DNA of 64,000 nucleotides from Phocaeicola faecicola (GTDB taxonomy: Bacteria; Bacteroidota; Bacteroidia; Bacteroidales; Bacteroidaceae), in contig NZ_JABSOE010000004.1 in assembly GCF_013618865.1 (NCBI RefSeq), forward strand, positions 1-64,000, read 5' to 3'. Every line of letters begins with the position of its first letter. Positions within the stretch are counted from its first letter, which is position 1. The notes under the pieces are model-generated. The model searched no databases and was not told the origin of the DNA. It saw only the letters and a list, made by a program, of their open reading frames with translations. Below are positions 16,702 through 25,186 of the stretch, in pieces. The position numbers were made by a program, and so were the translations under genes.

Positions 16702-17232
16702 TTATTTCCTCTCAGCTCTCAGTTCCCGCAGGTATCTTCTTATATCATCCACCGGACGAAAAGGCTCAATTATATCAAGGTTGGTATCCATAATTGCATA
16801 AATAACTTCTTCATCATTATCTTCTCCGCCAAATCCGTCTGAATCCTCAAAATATCTTCCTTCAGGATATATCACCCATGAAATGGCAGAAATCCCATTC
16901 TCAAAGCCATCGTAACGGTTCAAGGCTCCGTATCTGATACACTTATTCCTGGCATTATCATAACCATAACGACATTTCTTTTCTATCAATTCGAAATCAA
17001 TCTCTCTGTCATCAACAAGCATAAAACCATCTTCAGTTGACAGTTTTCTGATCTTGCATATCTTTATATTGGCTATAAACAGTTCATAATTACGCCATTC
17101 TTCTCCCCAGAACATAGCCATACCATCCCCCACATATCTTCCTTCACGTCCTGCCAGTTCAGGAAAACCCATTACCCTAACCTTCTCATTCTCATTATCT
17201 AAAACAAATTTTATTTCATTCTGTTCCATCAT
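16702..17232 (-). CDS. Hypothetical protein, 176 aa
   Basis: A soluble, acidic protein of unrecognised family. It is rich in aromatic and Gly residues (for example GDGMAMFWGEEW near residue 35) and ends in a basic helix (RRYLRELRAERK). Its gene follows the Rel-type gene by 26 bases, so the two are probably one transcript. It could partner the Rel-type enzyme or the caspase-like protein downstream. Confidence 0.55.
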   Translation of the reverse strand: MMEQNEIKFVLDNENEKVRVMGFPELAGREGRYVGDGMAMFWGEEWRNYELFIANIKICKIRKLSTEDGFMLVDDREIDFELIEKKCRYGYDNARNKCIRYGALNRYDGFENGISAISWVIYPEGRYFEDSDGFGGEDNDEEVIYAIMDTNLDIIEPFRPVDDIRRYLRELRAERK

Positions 17233-17258
17233 ACAAATAAATTTACTTTATCCCACTT

Positions 17259-19127
17259 TCATCCAATATTTACACCATAAGCCTCATCCACACCGTCAAT
17301 GCCGCTTATCAAAGTAATGACATTATCCAGTTCTTCTCTTGAATGCACCTTAAAATCAACATAGCATTCTACTATGCGGTCCCTGTTTTCTGTATGCAGA
17401 CGGTCTATTGACAACTGTAGCTTATCGGCAATACACCCCACTACATCACTGAGCATATGATACCTGTCCACACCCCTGATCTGAATCCTTACAGGATACA
17501 GGAACCGATTATCTGATTCAAAATTTACAGCCACAATAGAATCTCCCTGCCTTGAAGCCATTCTTATGGCAGCAGAACAGTTCCGTGTGTGCAAGGTAAT
17601 CCTTCCGCTGTCATCCTTAAATCCAATGACCTCATCACCGGGTAAGGGATGGCAACAATTACATCTATTATATTCCAGAGCCGGCTGATTATGAAAAAAC
17701 TGGCGCAAATATCTCTTAGCTTTATAGGTCTTGACACAGTCAAACCAATCCTTATCCGGCACAGATTGCTCATTTGTTCCAATCTCTACACAATCGCCAC
17801 GGTGTAACTCCGTCTTTACGGACGATAATTTCCCGTTAATCCTGGCATATACAGCCTTTTCTCCAATTTTACTATGAATCTCATATGCAAAATCTATAGC
17901 CGATGCACCTTTAGGAAGAATGATTCCTCTGCCCGCGGGAGTAAAAACCATAATATCATCATTGTAAAAAGAAGATGTCACACCATCCATGTAATCCATC
18001 TCGCTATGATATGCCACATCCTCAAGTACAGCCTTAAACTTATCCAGCCATGCCTTCAAATTCGATTCCGTACGCTCTGCAGCACATCCCAATCTTGAGT
18101 TACGGACCATTCTTTCAGACGAGATATGTATCTCTTCCCAATTTCCATTCTCGCACAGCAGTTTCAGATGAAAACTCTGATACCCGTTTTCTTTAGGAGC
18201 ATTAATATAATTGGATACACTTCCCGGCTTTTCCTTAAAATAATCGGTAAGAACCGAATATATCTTTAAGCTGATATACTTCTCCTCCTTAATATTCGCT
18301 GCTTCATATACAATTCGCACATAGTGTTTGCCATCCACATGCTGGAAATCACACTCTACACTATTCATCTTCCTCCAGATACTATAGGGCATACGGTATC
18401 TTATCTCCGTTCTGGCACGAATATTATTTTCTTTCAGAAGACTTTCAATTTTAGTCAGAAAGGCATCAATACGGCTTTGACAGGCAGCTTTCTCCTTTTC
18501 CATAAGGTTTTCAAGAAAATAATATTCCCTTGGACACCGGAAGCGGAAAGAGAGGTTTTCAAGTTCCGTCTTCACATGATACATTCCGAGCCGGTTGGCT
18601 AGTGGCGCATAGAAATAATCTGTTTCTCCCGCTATTTTCATCTGTTTGTCCGGCTTCATGCTTTCCAGCGTACGCATATTATGCAGGCGGTCGGCAAGTT
18701 TAATAAGAATTGCCCTGACATCGAATTGTACGGAAGCCAGAATTTGTCTGTAATTATCAATCTGCTTGGACTGATTATACTCGGATTTCTTCTGCTTGGT
18801 TACAACACCTACCAGGAAAGCCACATCTTCGCCAAACCGTTCTTTAATGTCATCCAATGTATAAGGTGTATCTTCAACCACATCATGTAAAAAAGCAGCC
18901 ATTATAGGATTGGCACCTAATTCAAACTCCTCAGCCACAATGCGTGCAACTGCTATGGGATGAATAATATACGGTTCCCCACTTTTCCGCATTTGTCCTT
19001 GATGGGCTTCTTTTGCCAACATATATGCAGCGACTATGCACTCCATATCTTCCGATGTCATTTTTTGCTTCAAGTTTGAAAAAAGTCCCTGGACATAGTC
19101 TTCCAATAAATATGCATTTGCTTCCAT
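17259..19127 (-). CDS. RelA/SpoT-family protein with intact hydrolase and degenerate synthetase
   Basis: The 622-residue protein has the order HD hydrolase, synthetase-like domain, TGS and ACT. The hydrolase half is intact: HDVVEDT at residues 81-87 and DRLHNMRTL at 146-154. That half removes the 3'-pyrophosphate from (p)ppGpp. The synthetase half keeps SIWRKM (249-254) and GYQSFH (315-320). However, the Asp that usually sits five residues before the conserved Arg is replaced by Gly266, and the usual E.QIRT is EIHIS (332-336). I therefore expect hydrolase-only activity. TGS lies about 391-450 and ACT about 555-622. It is shorter than housekeeping Rel and sits in an accessory region; a C-terminal remnant occurs at 495-689. 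Confidence 0.85.
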   Translation of the reverse strand: MEANAYLLEDYVQGLFSNLKQKMTSEDMECIVAAYMLAKEAHQGQMRKSGEPYIIHPIAVARIVAEEFELGANPIMAAFLHDVVEDTPYTLDDIKERFGEDVAFLVGVVTKQKKSEYNQSKQIDNYRQILASVQFDVRAILIKLADRLHNMRTLESMKPDKQMKIAGETDYFYAPLANRLGMYHVKTELENLSFRFRCPREYYFLENLMEKEKAACQSRIDAFLTKIESLLKENNIRARTEIRYRMPYSIWRKMNSVECDFQHVDGKHYVRIVYEAANIKEEKYISLKIYSVLTDYFKEKPGSVSNYINAPKENGYQSFHLKLLCENGNWEEIHISSERMVRNSRLGCAAERTESNLKAWLDKFKAVLEDVAYHSEMDYMDGVTSSFYNDDIMVFTPAGRGIILPKGASAIDFAYEIHSKIGEKAVYARINGKLSSVKTELHRGDCVEIGTNEQSVPDKDWFDCVKTYKAKRYLRQFFHNQPALEYNRCNCCHPLPGDEVIGFKDDSGRITLHTRNCSAAIRMASRQGDSIVAVNFESDNRFLYPVRIQIRGVDRYHMLSDVVGCIADKLQLSIDRLHTENRDRIVECYVDFKVHSREELDNVITLISGIDGVDEAYGVNIG

Positions 19128-19187
19128 ATTTCTATTTATTCTTCCTTTTCAATATTATGTAAAAACAGTCCGAGTAAGTCTGCATAA

Positions 19188-19274
19188 TTATTGCAGGCTA
19201 CATAAAGTTATCTTTTTCCCTGTTTTTGAAAAGACAATATCCTGTATTTCAGGATAGGACATAAACACTTTCAT
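19188..19274 (-). pseudogene. Truncated remnant of the 150-aa hypothetical gene
   Basis: A start codon at 19272-19274 opens a 28-residue frame whose first 24 residues match the start of the protein at 1116-1568 with about four to five differences (MKVFMSYPEIQDIVFSKTGKK). The frame then ends at a stop at 19188. The remaining 120-odd residues are missing. It lies between the second DUF1232 gene and the Rel-type gene, where the left module has the full gene. Confidence 0.75.
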
Positions 19275-19305
19275 AAGGCTCTATTTCTGCTTCTCAAACA
19301 ATTAA

Positions 19306-19740
19306 TTATTGGTTGATGATCTCATATTCACAACCGAACCACTCATCCAAGGTTTGATTGACTTTCCTATTAATTTCAGGCGTTATTTTACTTTTCACCT
19401 TATTGTATACGAACAATACCGCAGCACCTTCGTCAAGCACTCCCAGGAACTTATACACCACACTGGGAATTAAACTGACCGGAGAGATTGTATATATGAT
19501 AGCGGCATAAATCAATACTCTATCCAGGGTACTCGTCTTATCATCCGTTAATACAAAATAGAACTGTAATAAGGGTTTAGCCGCAGTTCTGCCTGCCTTC
19601 CTGGCATAAGGTTTCAGTTTCTCGAATAACTCGTTACATTTTTCTTTCCAATCTACATCTTTTACTTTCTCCAGCAAGGAATCAATGTTTTTACCCATAA
19701 TCATATAGGCCAAAATCGTAATACAAATTATTGTCATCAT
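19306..19740 (-). CDS. DUF1232/YkvA-like membrane-associated protein (copy 2)
   Basis: This 144-residue paralogue of the protein at 1601-2035 has the same length and layout: hydrophobic start (residues 3-16), Lys/Glu linker, and the DUF1232 segment containing IYTISPVSLIPS and LGVLDEGAA. About 83 percent of positions agree by eye, concentrated in the C-terminal tail and the central region. It is the first gene of the Rel-containing transcript, with an inverted repeat about 45 bases upstream of its start. Function unknown. Confidence 0.75.
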   Translation of the reverse strand: MMTIICITILAYMIMGKNIDSLLEKVKDVDWKEKCNELFEKLKPYARKAGRTAAKPLLQFYFVLTDDKTSTLDRVLIYAAIIYTISPVSLIPSVVYKFLGVLDEGAAVLFVYNKVKSKITPEINRKVNQTLDEWFGCEYEIINQ

Positions 19741-19783
19741 AAAATATAAAATTGTTGATTCAATGATATAGAGTATAAATTAA

Positions 19784-19817
19784 GTGTAAATATATCATTA
19801 ATAAGAAATATTTACAC
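19784..19817. promoter_or_regulatory. Perfect 10-bp inverted repeat upstream of the DUF1232/Rel genes
   Basis: GTGTAAATAT at 19784-19793 is matched by ATATTTACAC at 19808-19817. The position just upstream of the first gene of the transcript suggests an operator. No promoter consensus was identified with confidence. Confidence 0.45.
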
Positions 19818-20047
19818 AAAAAAGAAAAAAATTATACACATATCTAATTCTAATATTCATTCAGCTGACAAGAGACATAAAAACAGTCAACCGCTCATCG
19901 TCAGATTATAGATTACCACATCAGAAGAAACAAAGACAGTAAAAATATCCCCAAAAAACAAATATGTCAACCGACCAATAAATAAAAAGAGAAAAACAAA
20001 GAAGGCAACATCAGTCAGCAACGGAAATCATCGGCTCAGCACCTCAG

Positions 20048-20078
20048 TTTTATTAATCAGCGTCGCTGATTAATAAAA
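20048..20078. repeat. 31-bp near-perfect palindrome
   Basis: Two 15-base arms (TTTTATTAATCAGCG and its complement) meet around a single central T in the 466-base gap between the TonB-receptor gene and the DUF1232 gene. This may be a protein-binding palindrome or part of a bidirectional terminator. The rest of the gap (19818-20047) is AT-rich with two GTCAACCG words at 19886 and 19966. Confidence 0.6.
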
Positions 20079-20118
20079 CCACATCAGTCATCCAATTTAA
20101 AGATAAGGAGTTTATGAA

Positions 20119-20150
20119 ATAAAATAAAGGTCCGGCATCTTATTACCGGA
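20119..20150 (-). terminator. Terminator after the sigma-FecR-receptor operon
   Basis: A short stem (TCCGG at 20131-20135 with CCGGA at 20146-20150) is followed, on the minus strand, by a T-rich stretch (TTTATTTTATTT). It sits 57 bases past the stop of the TonB-receptor gene. Confidence 0.5.
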
Positions 20151-20206
20151 TATTTTGTAAAAAAGAATACGGTAAAATCACTAATCAGACAAGACAATGA
20201 GTACGT

Positions 20207-22639
20207 TTAAAATCTTAAACTGAAGCTGCCATACGGAAGGCAATGACGGTCCAGATAGATGGAATAAAAATTAATGACGTCTTCTTCGGTCGGATTTCCT
20301 ACGATATTATACAAGCCCAGGCGGAAAAGAAAGAGTTTCCCGCCAAATGACTTCCGGAAAGAATAACTGGCATCCAGACGATAAGAGAAAGGCATCCTCT
20401 CCGTACGGAATGTTTCGGAAGGAAGGGATTCAAAATCGGGAGCATCGGTATTTCTGACCCGTCCCGACCGGCAGATACCTCCAAGCGACCAGGAAGATAC
20501 CTCATTATACTTATAAGACAAAGCCAGGGTCAGCGAATGAGGAATATCGTACAGCGAAGGCATTTTCCCCCGTTCTTTCAAATTCGGGAACCATTCCCGA
20601 CTTCTTCCATAGGCATAGGATGCCTGAAGCATCCAGTGCGGCCAGTTCCGGTAACCGTACAGTCTGACCCCATAACTCTCTCCATCACCAACCATCACAT
20701 ACTCCTCCCAGCGGTTGTCCGAAGGATATACTTCAGGTTTCAGCGCCACCACATTCCTCCGGGTCTTGTAGTACACAGCACATTCCAGTTGCCCACTCTC
20801 TCCCAAATGCTTCCAGCCCATCTCATAGTGTTCGGAAGTACGGGGCCGATACCCGTCAATACTTGGCATACGGAAATCGGTCGGCAAAGCCGTATTGTCC
20901 AGACGGACCGTATGATAGAACTGTTCCATCCGCGAGAAGTCGGCATAAATCAAATCCTTTTCTCCCAAAGTATATTTCAAGGACAAACGGGGCTGTATAC
21001 TGAAATAGTTTTTGCTGTTCCGGGGATCATATCCCACTCCATTGATACCGATGCGCAGGAAAAAACGGGAAGTCAGACGAAGCTGGTTCTCATAGAACAG
21101 GGAGTACTGCCCGATCCATTCGTCCCGCTCCTCCTCCGTGCCGGAACCGAACGAAGGCAAACGGAATTTTTCAAGAGACGCACGTACCCCCCAGCGCGCC
21201 TCGTACATCTCATCTGCATGGAAATAGAATTCGGATGAGACGTTCCATGTGCTTACCCGATTCACGATAGCCGTTTCCAGATCCAGTCCCAGGTAAGAGC
21301 CATCTGCCCAGTCGGTACGGTCTGTCCAGGAAACAGCCGTTGTATTTTCCATCTTTCTCCAATTGGTCCGTAACCGCAACTGATAAATCTGGCTGTTCCA
21401 TTTCAGGATGGGTGTCTCAGGGTCATCATCGGTCGGAATATGAAACTCATCGCGTGCCCGGTACATCAGAAAATCCAACGAACTCTTTGGAGAAAAATCA
21501 TATGAGAGTTTCAGGTTGAAATCATAAAAAGAATGGTTCATGCGGAACTCCTGCGAAAGCAGTTCGTCGAAAAGATCCATCCAGCTCCGTCTTCCCCCAA
21601 TGGCATACGACAGTTTGTTCTTGATCAGAGGTCCTTCTATAAACGCAGACACCGCCGGCATATCCATCGAAACCGTATGCCGGAACTCCTGTTTGTTTCC
21701 ATCTTTCAGCGCCACCTCGGTAACGGAAGAAATCCTTCCCTCAAAACGGGTCGGAAAGAAGCCTTTGTGAAAGGTCACACGCTTCACTGCATCCCCGTTG
21801 AATACGGGCAAAGCCGAGTTGATATGACCAGGATGGTAAACCGGTACCCCATCCAGCAGAATCAGGTTTTCATCTTCGTTTCCGCCATCAACCTGAAAAT
21901 TTCCCCCGGCTACCCCACCGATTACCCCAGGCAGCACCCATATTTGTGAGAACAGGTTGCTGCTGCTGAACGACAAGGAATTGGAGGGTGTACACTCCCC
22001 CATTTCCTCCAGTTGCCGCAACGGACGCACGGTCACCTCGCCCAACTCATACCACTGCGGTTTCAGGCGGACATCCGTCCACCGGTTGGCATGCACATAT
22101 ACCTCCGATTCATGGGTCCGGTATCCCATATACGAGACCTTCAGATGGTATTTTCCCTGTGGCAAGGCCAGCCGGTAAAAACCGTTCTCAGAGGTCACGG
22201 CAGAATACGTCTTTCCATCGGCTCCTTCCAGCCACAGAACAGCCCCATACAGTTTCTCACCACTTTCTTCTTCCCGTACCATCCCCGACAGTTCATATTC
22301 CTCGGGAGGAAGAACCTGGATCAGCAATTTACGGGAAGGAACTTCCATGGTCTGAAAACGATAGCCACTCAGCAACTGCTTCAGGAGCTCACCGACCGTA
22401 ACCGTTCCGGCCGACCGGACTTCCACTTCACGGGAAAGCGCTATCTGAGCAGGATTATACGCCAGTCGGATGCCTGCTTCCTTTTCAATCCACTCAAACC
22501 AGGCCATCAACGGCTGTTTCCGGGACTGCACCGTAAGCTCACAGTCTGCCATCCGCCCATACGACACAGTTTCCTGTGCCTGGAGCATATCCAGACACAG
22601 GAAACTGCATAATATTATTTTCATCCAGAGAAACCTCAT
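20207..22639 (-). CDS. TonB-dependent receptor with STN signalling domain
   Basis: The 810-residue outer-membrane receptor has a signal peptide (residues 1-22) and an STN (secretin/TonB N-terminal) domain at about 25-110. A carboxypeptidase-regulatory-like beta-sandwich follows at about 115-200, then a plug domain from about 210 (containing a QVDGG..DENLILLDGVPVYHPGH segment, given here in parts) and a 22-strand barrel type tail. STN receptors pass a ligand signal through a FecR anti-sigma factor to an ECF sigma factor. Both are encoded just upstream, and this start overlaps the FecR stop by 4 bases (ATGA). At 810 residues it is smaller than SusC receptors, so the ligand may be an iron chelate or small oligomer. 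Confidence 0.88.
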   Translation of the reverse strand: MRFLWMKIILCSFLCLDMLQAQETVSYGRMADCELTVQSRKQPLMAWFEWIEKEAGIRLAYNPAQIALSREVEVRSAGTVTVGELLKQLLSGYRFQTMEVPSRKLLIQVLPPEEYELSGMVREEESGEKLYGAVLWLEGADGKTYSAVTSENGFYRLALPQGKYHLKVSYMGYRTHESEVYVHANRWTDVRLKPQWYELGEVTVRPLRQLEEMGECTPSNSLSFSSSNLFSQIWVLPGVIGGVAGGNFQVDGGNEDENLILLDGVPVYHPGHINSALPVFNGDAVKRVTFHKGFFPTRFEGRISSVTEVALKDGNKQEFRHTVSMDMPAVSAFIEGPLIKNKLSYAIGGRRSWMDLFDELLSQEFRMNHSFYDFNLKLSYDFSPKSSLDFLMYRARDEFHIPTDDDPETPILKWNSQIYQLRLRTNWRKMENTTAVSWTDRTDWADGSYLGLDLETAIVNRVSTWNVSSEFYFHADEMYEARWGVRASLEKFRLPSFGSGTEEERDEWIGQYSLFYENQLRLTSRFFLRIGINGVGYDPRNSKNYFSIQPRLSLKYTLGEKDLIYADFSRMEQFYHTVRLDNTALPTDFRMPSIDGYRPRTSEHYEMGWKHLGESGQLECAVYYKTRRNVVALKPEVYPSDNRWEEYVMVGDGESYGVRLYGYRNWPHWMLQASYAYGRSREWFPNLKERGKMPSLYDIPHSLTLALSYKYNEVSSWSLGGICRSGRVRNTDAPDFESLPSETFRTERMPFSYRLDASYSFRKSFGGKLFLFRLGLYNIVGNPTEEDVINFYSIYLDRHCLPYGSFSLRF

Positions 22640-23610
22640 TTTTCAGACGACAAAGTAAGCATATATTTTTTCCCGGGGATAACCGTCTGCCATTGACAGC
22701 GGCATAAGAAAGCCAGTTCCGAAAGTATTTCCTCGGGCCGGCCGAGCTCCATGCGGGAAGTAATCTGATTCGACTCCAGTCCTTCTGCCACCCGGATTTC
22801 AATTCCCTCACGCGATTCAATCAGCTGTACGGCTTCCAGCAAAGGCGTCTGACTGAAATACAATATCCGGCCACGATTGGCAAAGACGTCGGACGGACGA
22901 GTGATGGTAGCTTTGTTCATGCTCAGGCCGTCACATTCCACCCGCTCATTTTCTTTCAACACCACTTGCTGGTCGTCCAGAGAAACCCTTACCTTCCCTG
23001 TCTCTACGTAGACTCCGGAACGGTTCTCGTGCAGCGCATCCACCAGGAAGGACGTTCCCAGTACCTCCACTTCCAACCGGCCACTCTTCACGACAAAGGG
23101 CTGCTCCGGGATGCGGCGTACACTGAAAAATGCCTTGCCTTTCAGGTCTGTCTTCCGCTTTCCAGACGACTCCGGCGACTGATAAGCCAATGAGGCTCCC
23201 GGAAACAATACCACCTCTGAACTGTCGGGCAACCAGATACGCTGTTCCACGCTGCCATTGTTGGCATATTTCAACAGTTCCTCAGATTGCTGTCCTTTCC
23301 ACAGAAAGAAGGGTGCCATTACCAGCAAAGAAACCAGCACTGCGGCAATCCCGTACACATAGGGGCGAAACTTCATGGACCGAACACCTCTCTTTTCCAG
23401 TCTGGGTTCGAGCCTCTTCCAGGCCTGCGAAGCATCAAAGTCCCGTTCGGGTGCCAAAGGAGTCTGAATCAGTGCCTTCATACGCCGGTACTCCTCCTCA
23501 TGAGAAGCTATCCATTCCTGGAGTATCCTCTCCTCTTCCATTCCTACTGATTCACCTGCAAAATGGCGGGCCAACAATTCATCTATCAAATCTTCCTTCC
23601 TCATTTCCAT
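22636..23610 (-). CDS. FecR-family anti-sigma factor
   Basis: The 324-residue protein has a cytoplasmic sigma-binding head (residues 1-75, with ARHFAGES), one membrane segment (about 88-108), a periplasmic FecR domain (RIWLPDSSEVVLFPGASL and following) and a C-terminal DUF4974-like domain with FSQTPLLEAVQLIE. FecR proteins hold the ECF sigma factor inactive until the STN receptor signals. The gene overlaps the sigma gene by 10 bases and the receptor gene by 4, so translation is probably coupled. Confidence 0.92.
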   Translation of the reverse strand: MEMRKEDLIDELLARHFAGESVGMEEERILQEWIASHEEEYRRMKALIQTPLAPERDFDASQAWKRLEPRLEKRGVRSMKFRPYVYGIAAVLVSLLVMAPFFLWKGQQSEELLKYANNGSVEQRIWLPDSSEVVLFPGASLAYQSPESSGKRKTDLKGKAFFSVRRIPEQPFVVKSGRLEVEVLGTSFLVDALHENRSGVYVETGKVRVSLDDQQVVLKENERVECDGLSMNKATITRPSDVFANRGRILYFSQTPLLEAVQLIESREGIEIRVAEGLESNQITSRMELGRPEEILSELAFLCRCQWQTVIPGKKYMLTLSSEK

Positions 23611-24179
23611 GTGATATTAGCAATCATTGAACATATCCAACCTATACACAACCAAAGATAGGGGTTTTCCTTTACATACTGCCTCAAGAGGCGGATGGCC
23701 TTGGTCATCTGATTCTCGACCGTTTTTTCCGAGATGTCCAGCGCCTGGGCAATTTCCCGGTATTTCATGTCCTGCTGTTTAGCAAGCAGGAAGACTTCCC
23801 GGCATTTGGGAGGCAGCACAGACAAGACCTCCTGCAGGAAATCCGTCATAGACCGTTGCTCCCCTTCATGATCGGAAACGTCATCCTCCACCGCAGGCAA
23901 TACGGACAAATCCTCGAAAGAAACCGCCGCATTGCATTTTTTCCGGAGAAAAGAAATGCATCGGTTGCGCAACGCAGTCGTGACATAGGCAGCAAACTCA
24001 TCCTCCGGCAGACTGTCTTTCCCACTGTTCCAGACACTGATAAACACCTCCTGCACCAGATCCTCACACTCATCCCTGTCTGCCACATAGCCATAAGCCA
24101 GGTGGCAGAGTCTGGAATAATGTTCACGGAACCTGGATTCAAATTTGTCTTTCCTGCTTGTCATCATGATTGTCTTCAA
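23601..24179 (-). CDS. ECF sigma factor (FecI-like)
   Basis: The 192-residue protein has region 2 (residues about 20-75, with DECEDLVQEVFISVW) and region 4 (about 125-180, with LPPKCREVFLLAKQ and YREIAQALDISEKTVENQM). It directs RNA polymerase to extracytoplasmic-function promoters, probably its own operon and receptor. The C-terminus ends with a Trp/Cys/Ile-rich stretch beyond region 4. Met4 or Met5 are possible alternative starts. It begins 42 bases after the outer-membrane protein gene and may be cotranscribed with it. Confidence 0.92.
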   Translation of the reverse strand: MKTIMMTSRKDKFESRFREHYSRLCHLAYGYVADRDECEDLVQEVFISVWNSGKDSLPEDEFAAYVTTALRNRCISFLRKKCNAAVSFEDLSVLPAVEDDVSDHEGEQRSMTDFLQEVLSVLPPKCREVFLLAKQQDMKYREIAQALDISEKTVENQMTKAIRLLRQYVKENPYLWLCIGWICSMIANITWK

Positions 24180-24221
24180 TACTAAATAAATCGGAAAGTC
24201 TCTCCCTCTGCGGGATATACG

Positions 24222-24854
24222 TTAAAACTTCAAGCTCAAACCAGCAGTAAGATAGCCTTTATAGCCCAGTCCTACTTCTACAAAACCTCCTATGCAGTTG
24301 TTTCCTACACGCACAGCTATCGGATTGACCTGATAGGCAAAAGCACATGACAGATCGGCTTTCTTGCGTGCAAGGGACTTGCCTTCTTCGGTCAGTCCTT
24401 TTTCTGAATGACGCAACAGGTTAACTCCGGCAGAAGCTGAGCCATAAAGTTCCAGCAGTCCCCGCTTGTAATAGACAAAATCGGCAGCCGGCAACACCAT
24501 GAAGTTCAACTCACGTTCTTTTACTGCAGGCGACTCACTTCCATTGGGCTGCAATTTGCTTTCTACAGTAGCAAAGGCAAAATCACCACCCACACGAAAA
24601 CGGTTCAAGGCATAACGATAACCTACTCCATATACCAGGGAGGCACGCTCATCGACTCTCTTATTGCCTAGAATTGCATCAGCCAGTCCGACGCCCAGTA
24701 CACTGGAAATTCCCAACGTAAGTCCGTCACTTACCGAGAAACGGATTTCATAACGGTTGTCGGAACATACTTCCTGTTTTCCTGAATTCTGTGCCTTTAC
24801 TACATTCAAGCCAAACACTACACACAAAGATAATACAATAAATCTGAATTTCAT
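24222..24854 (-). CDS. Outer-membrane beta-barrel protein, 210 aa
   Basis: It has a signal peptide (MKFRFIVLSLCVVFGLNVVKA, cleavage near residue 22), then alternating amphipathic strands, ending in Phe (AGLSLKF) as small porin-type barrels do. The family is not recognised precisely; it looks like the short outer-membrane beta-barrel class common in Bacteroidetes. It may be the first gene of the sigma-FecR-receptor transcript or a separate gene regulated by it. Confidence 0.65.
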   Translation of the reverse strand: MKFRFIVLSLCVVFGLNVVKAQNSGKQEVCSDNRYEIRFSVSDGLTLGISSVLGVGLADAILGNKRVDERASLVYGVGYRYALNRFRVGGDFAFATVESKLQPNGSESPAVKERELNFMVLPAADFVYYKRGLLELYGSASAGVNLLRHSEKGLTEEGKSLARKKADLSCAFAYQVNPIAVRVGNNCIGGFVEVGLGYKGYLTAGLSLKF

Positions 24855-25063
24855 ACAGTTCTGTTTTTTAGGTAAATAATTAAAAATTCTCTCGTTTTCT
24901 ATTTAAGTAATTCACTCCTATAACGCAGCCGGTATGAAATCCCCCTATGCCAAATCAAAAAAAATCGGCAAAATCTTCAAAAAAATAAGGCACAATTCTT
25001 ATCATATTGATTTTCAGACAGATATTCCGATTTATAAATTGAAATTTTTACCCGGTATACAAA

Positions 25064-25110
25064 AAAAGGACCTTGTCAATCTCCACTTGGAACAATGACA
25101 AGGTCCTTTT
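25064..25110 (-). terminator. Strong terminator at the end of the PUL
   Basis: AAAAGGACCTTGTCA (25064-25078) pairs perfectly with TGACAAGGTCCTTTT (25096-25110). On the minus strand the stem is followed by a run of seven T. It lies 77 bases past the stop of the last PUL gene. Confidence 0.88.
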
Positions 25111-25116
25111 ACATGA

Positions 25117-25151
25117 AAATACCTGCAGCCCTCTCTACACTGCAGGTATTT
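25117..25151 (-). repeat. 12-bp hairpin just before the PUL terminator
   Basis: AAATACCTGCAG (25117-25128) pairs with CTGCAGGTATTT (25140-25151) around an 11-base loop, between the last PUL stop and the terminator. Two hairpins in tandem may protect the 3' end of the message. Confidence 0.6.
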
Positions 25152-25186
25152 CCCTCCTTCTATTATATTCAACTCGTTCTGCCGGT

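Noticed and set aside
16300-16842. Plus-strand frame of 180 codons crossing two minus-strand genes
   Set aside because: It spans the end of one gene and the start of another, has no recognisable motif, and would need to be transcribed against all neighbours.
495-19740. Idea that the two DUF1232 copies are attachment-site repeats of a prophage or conjugative element
   Set aside because: They are diverged genes of 144 codons, not short identical repeats, and no integrase, relaxase or phage structural gene lies between them.
20537-21238. Plus-strand frame of 233 codons
   Set aside because: It is antisense to the TonB-receptor gene, whose protein has clear domains; the opposite frame has none.
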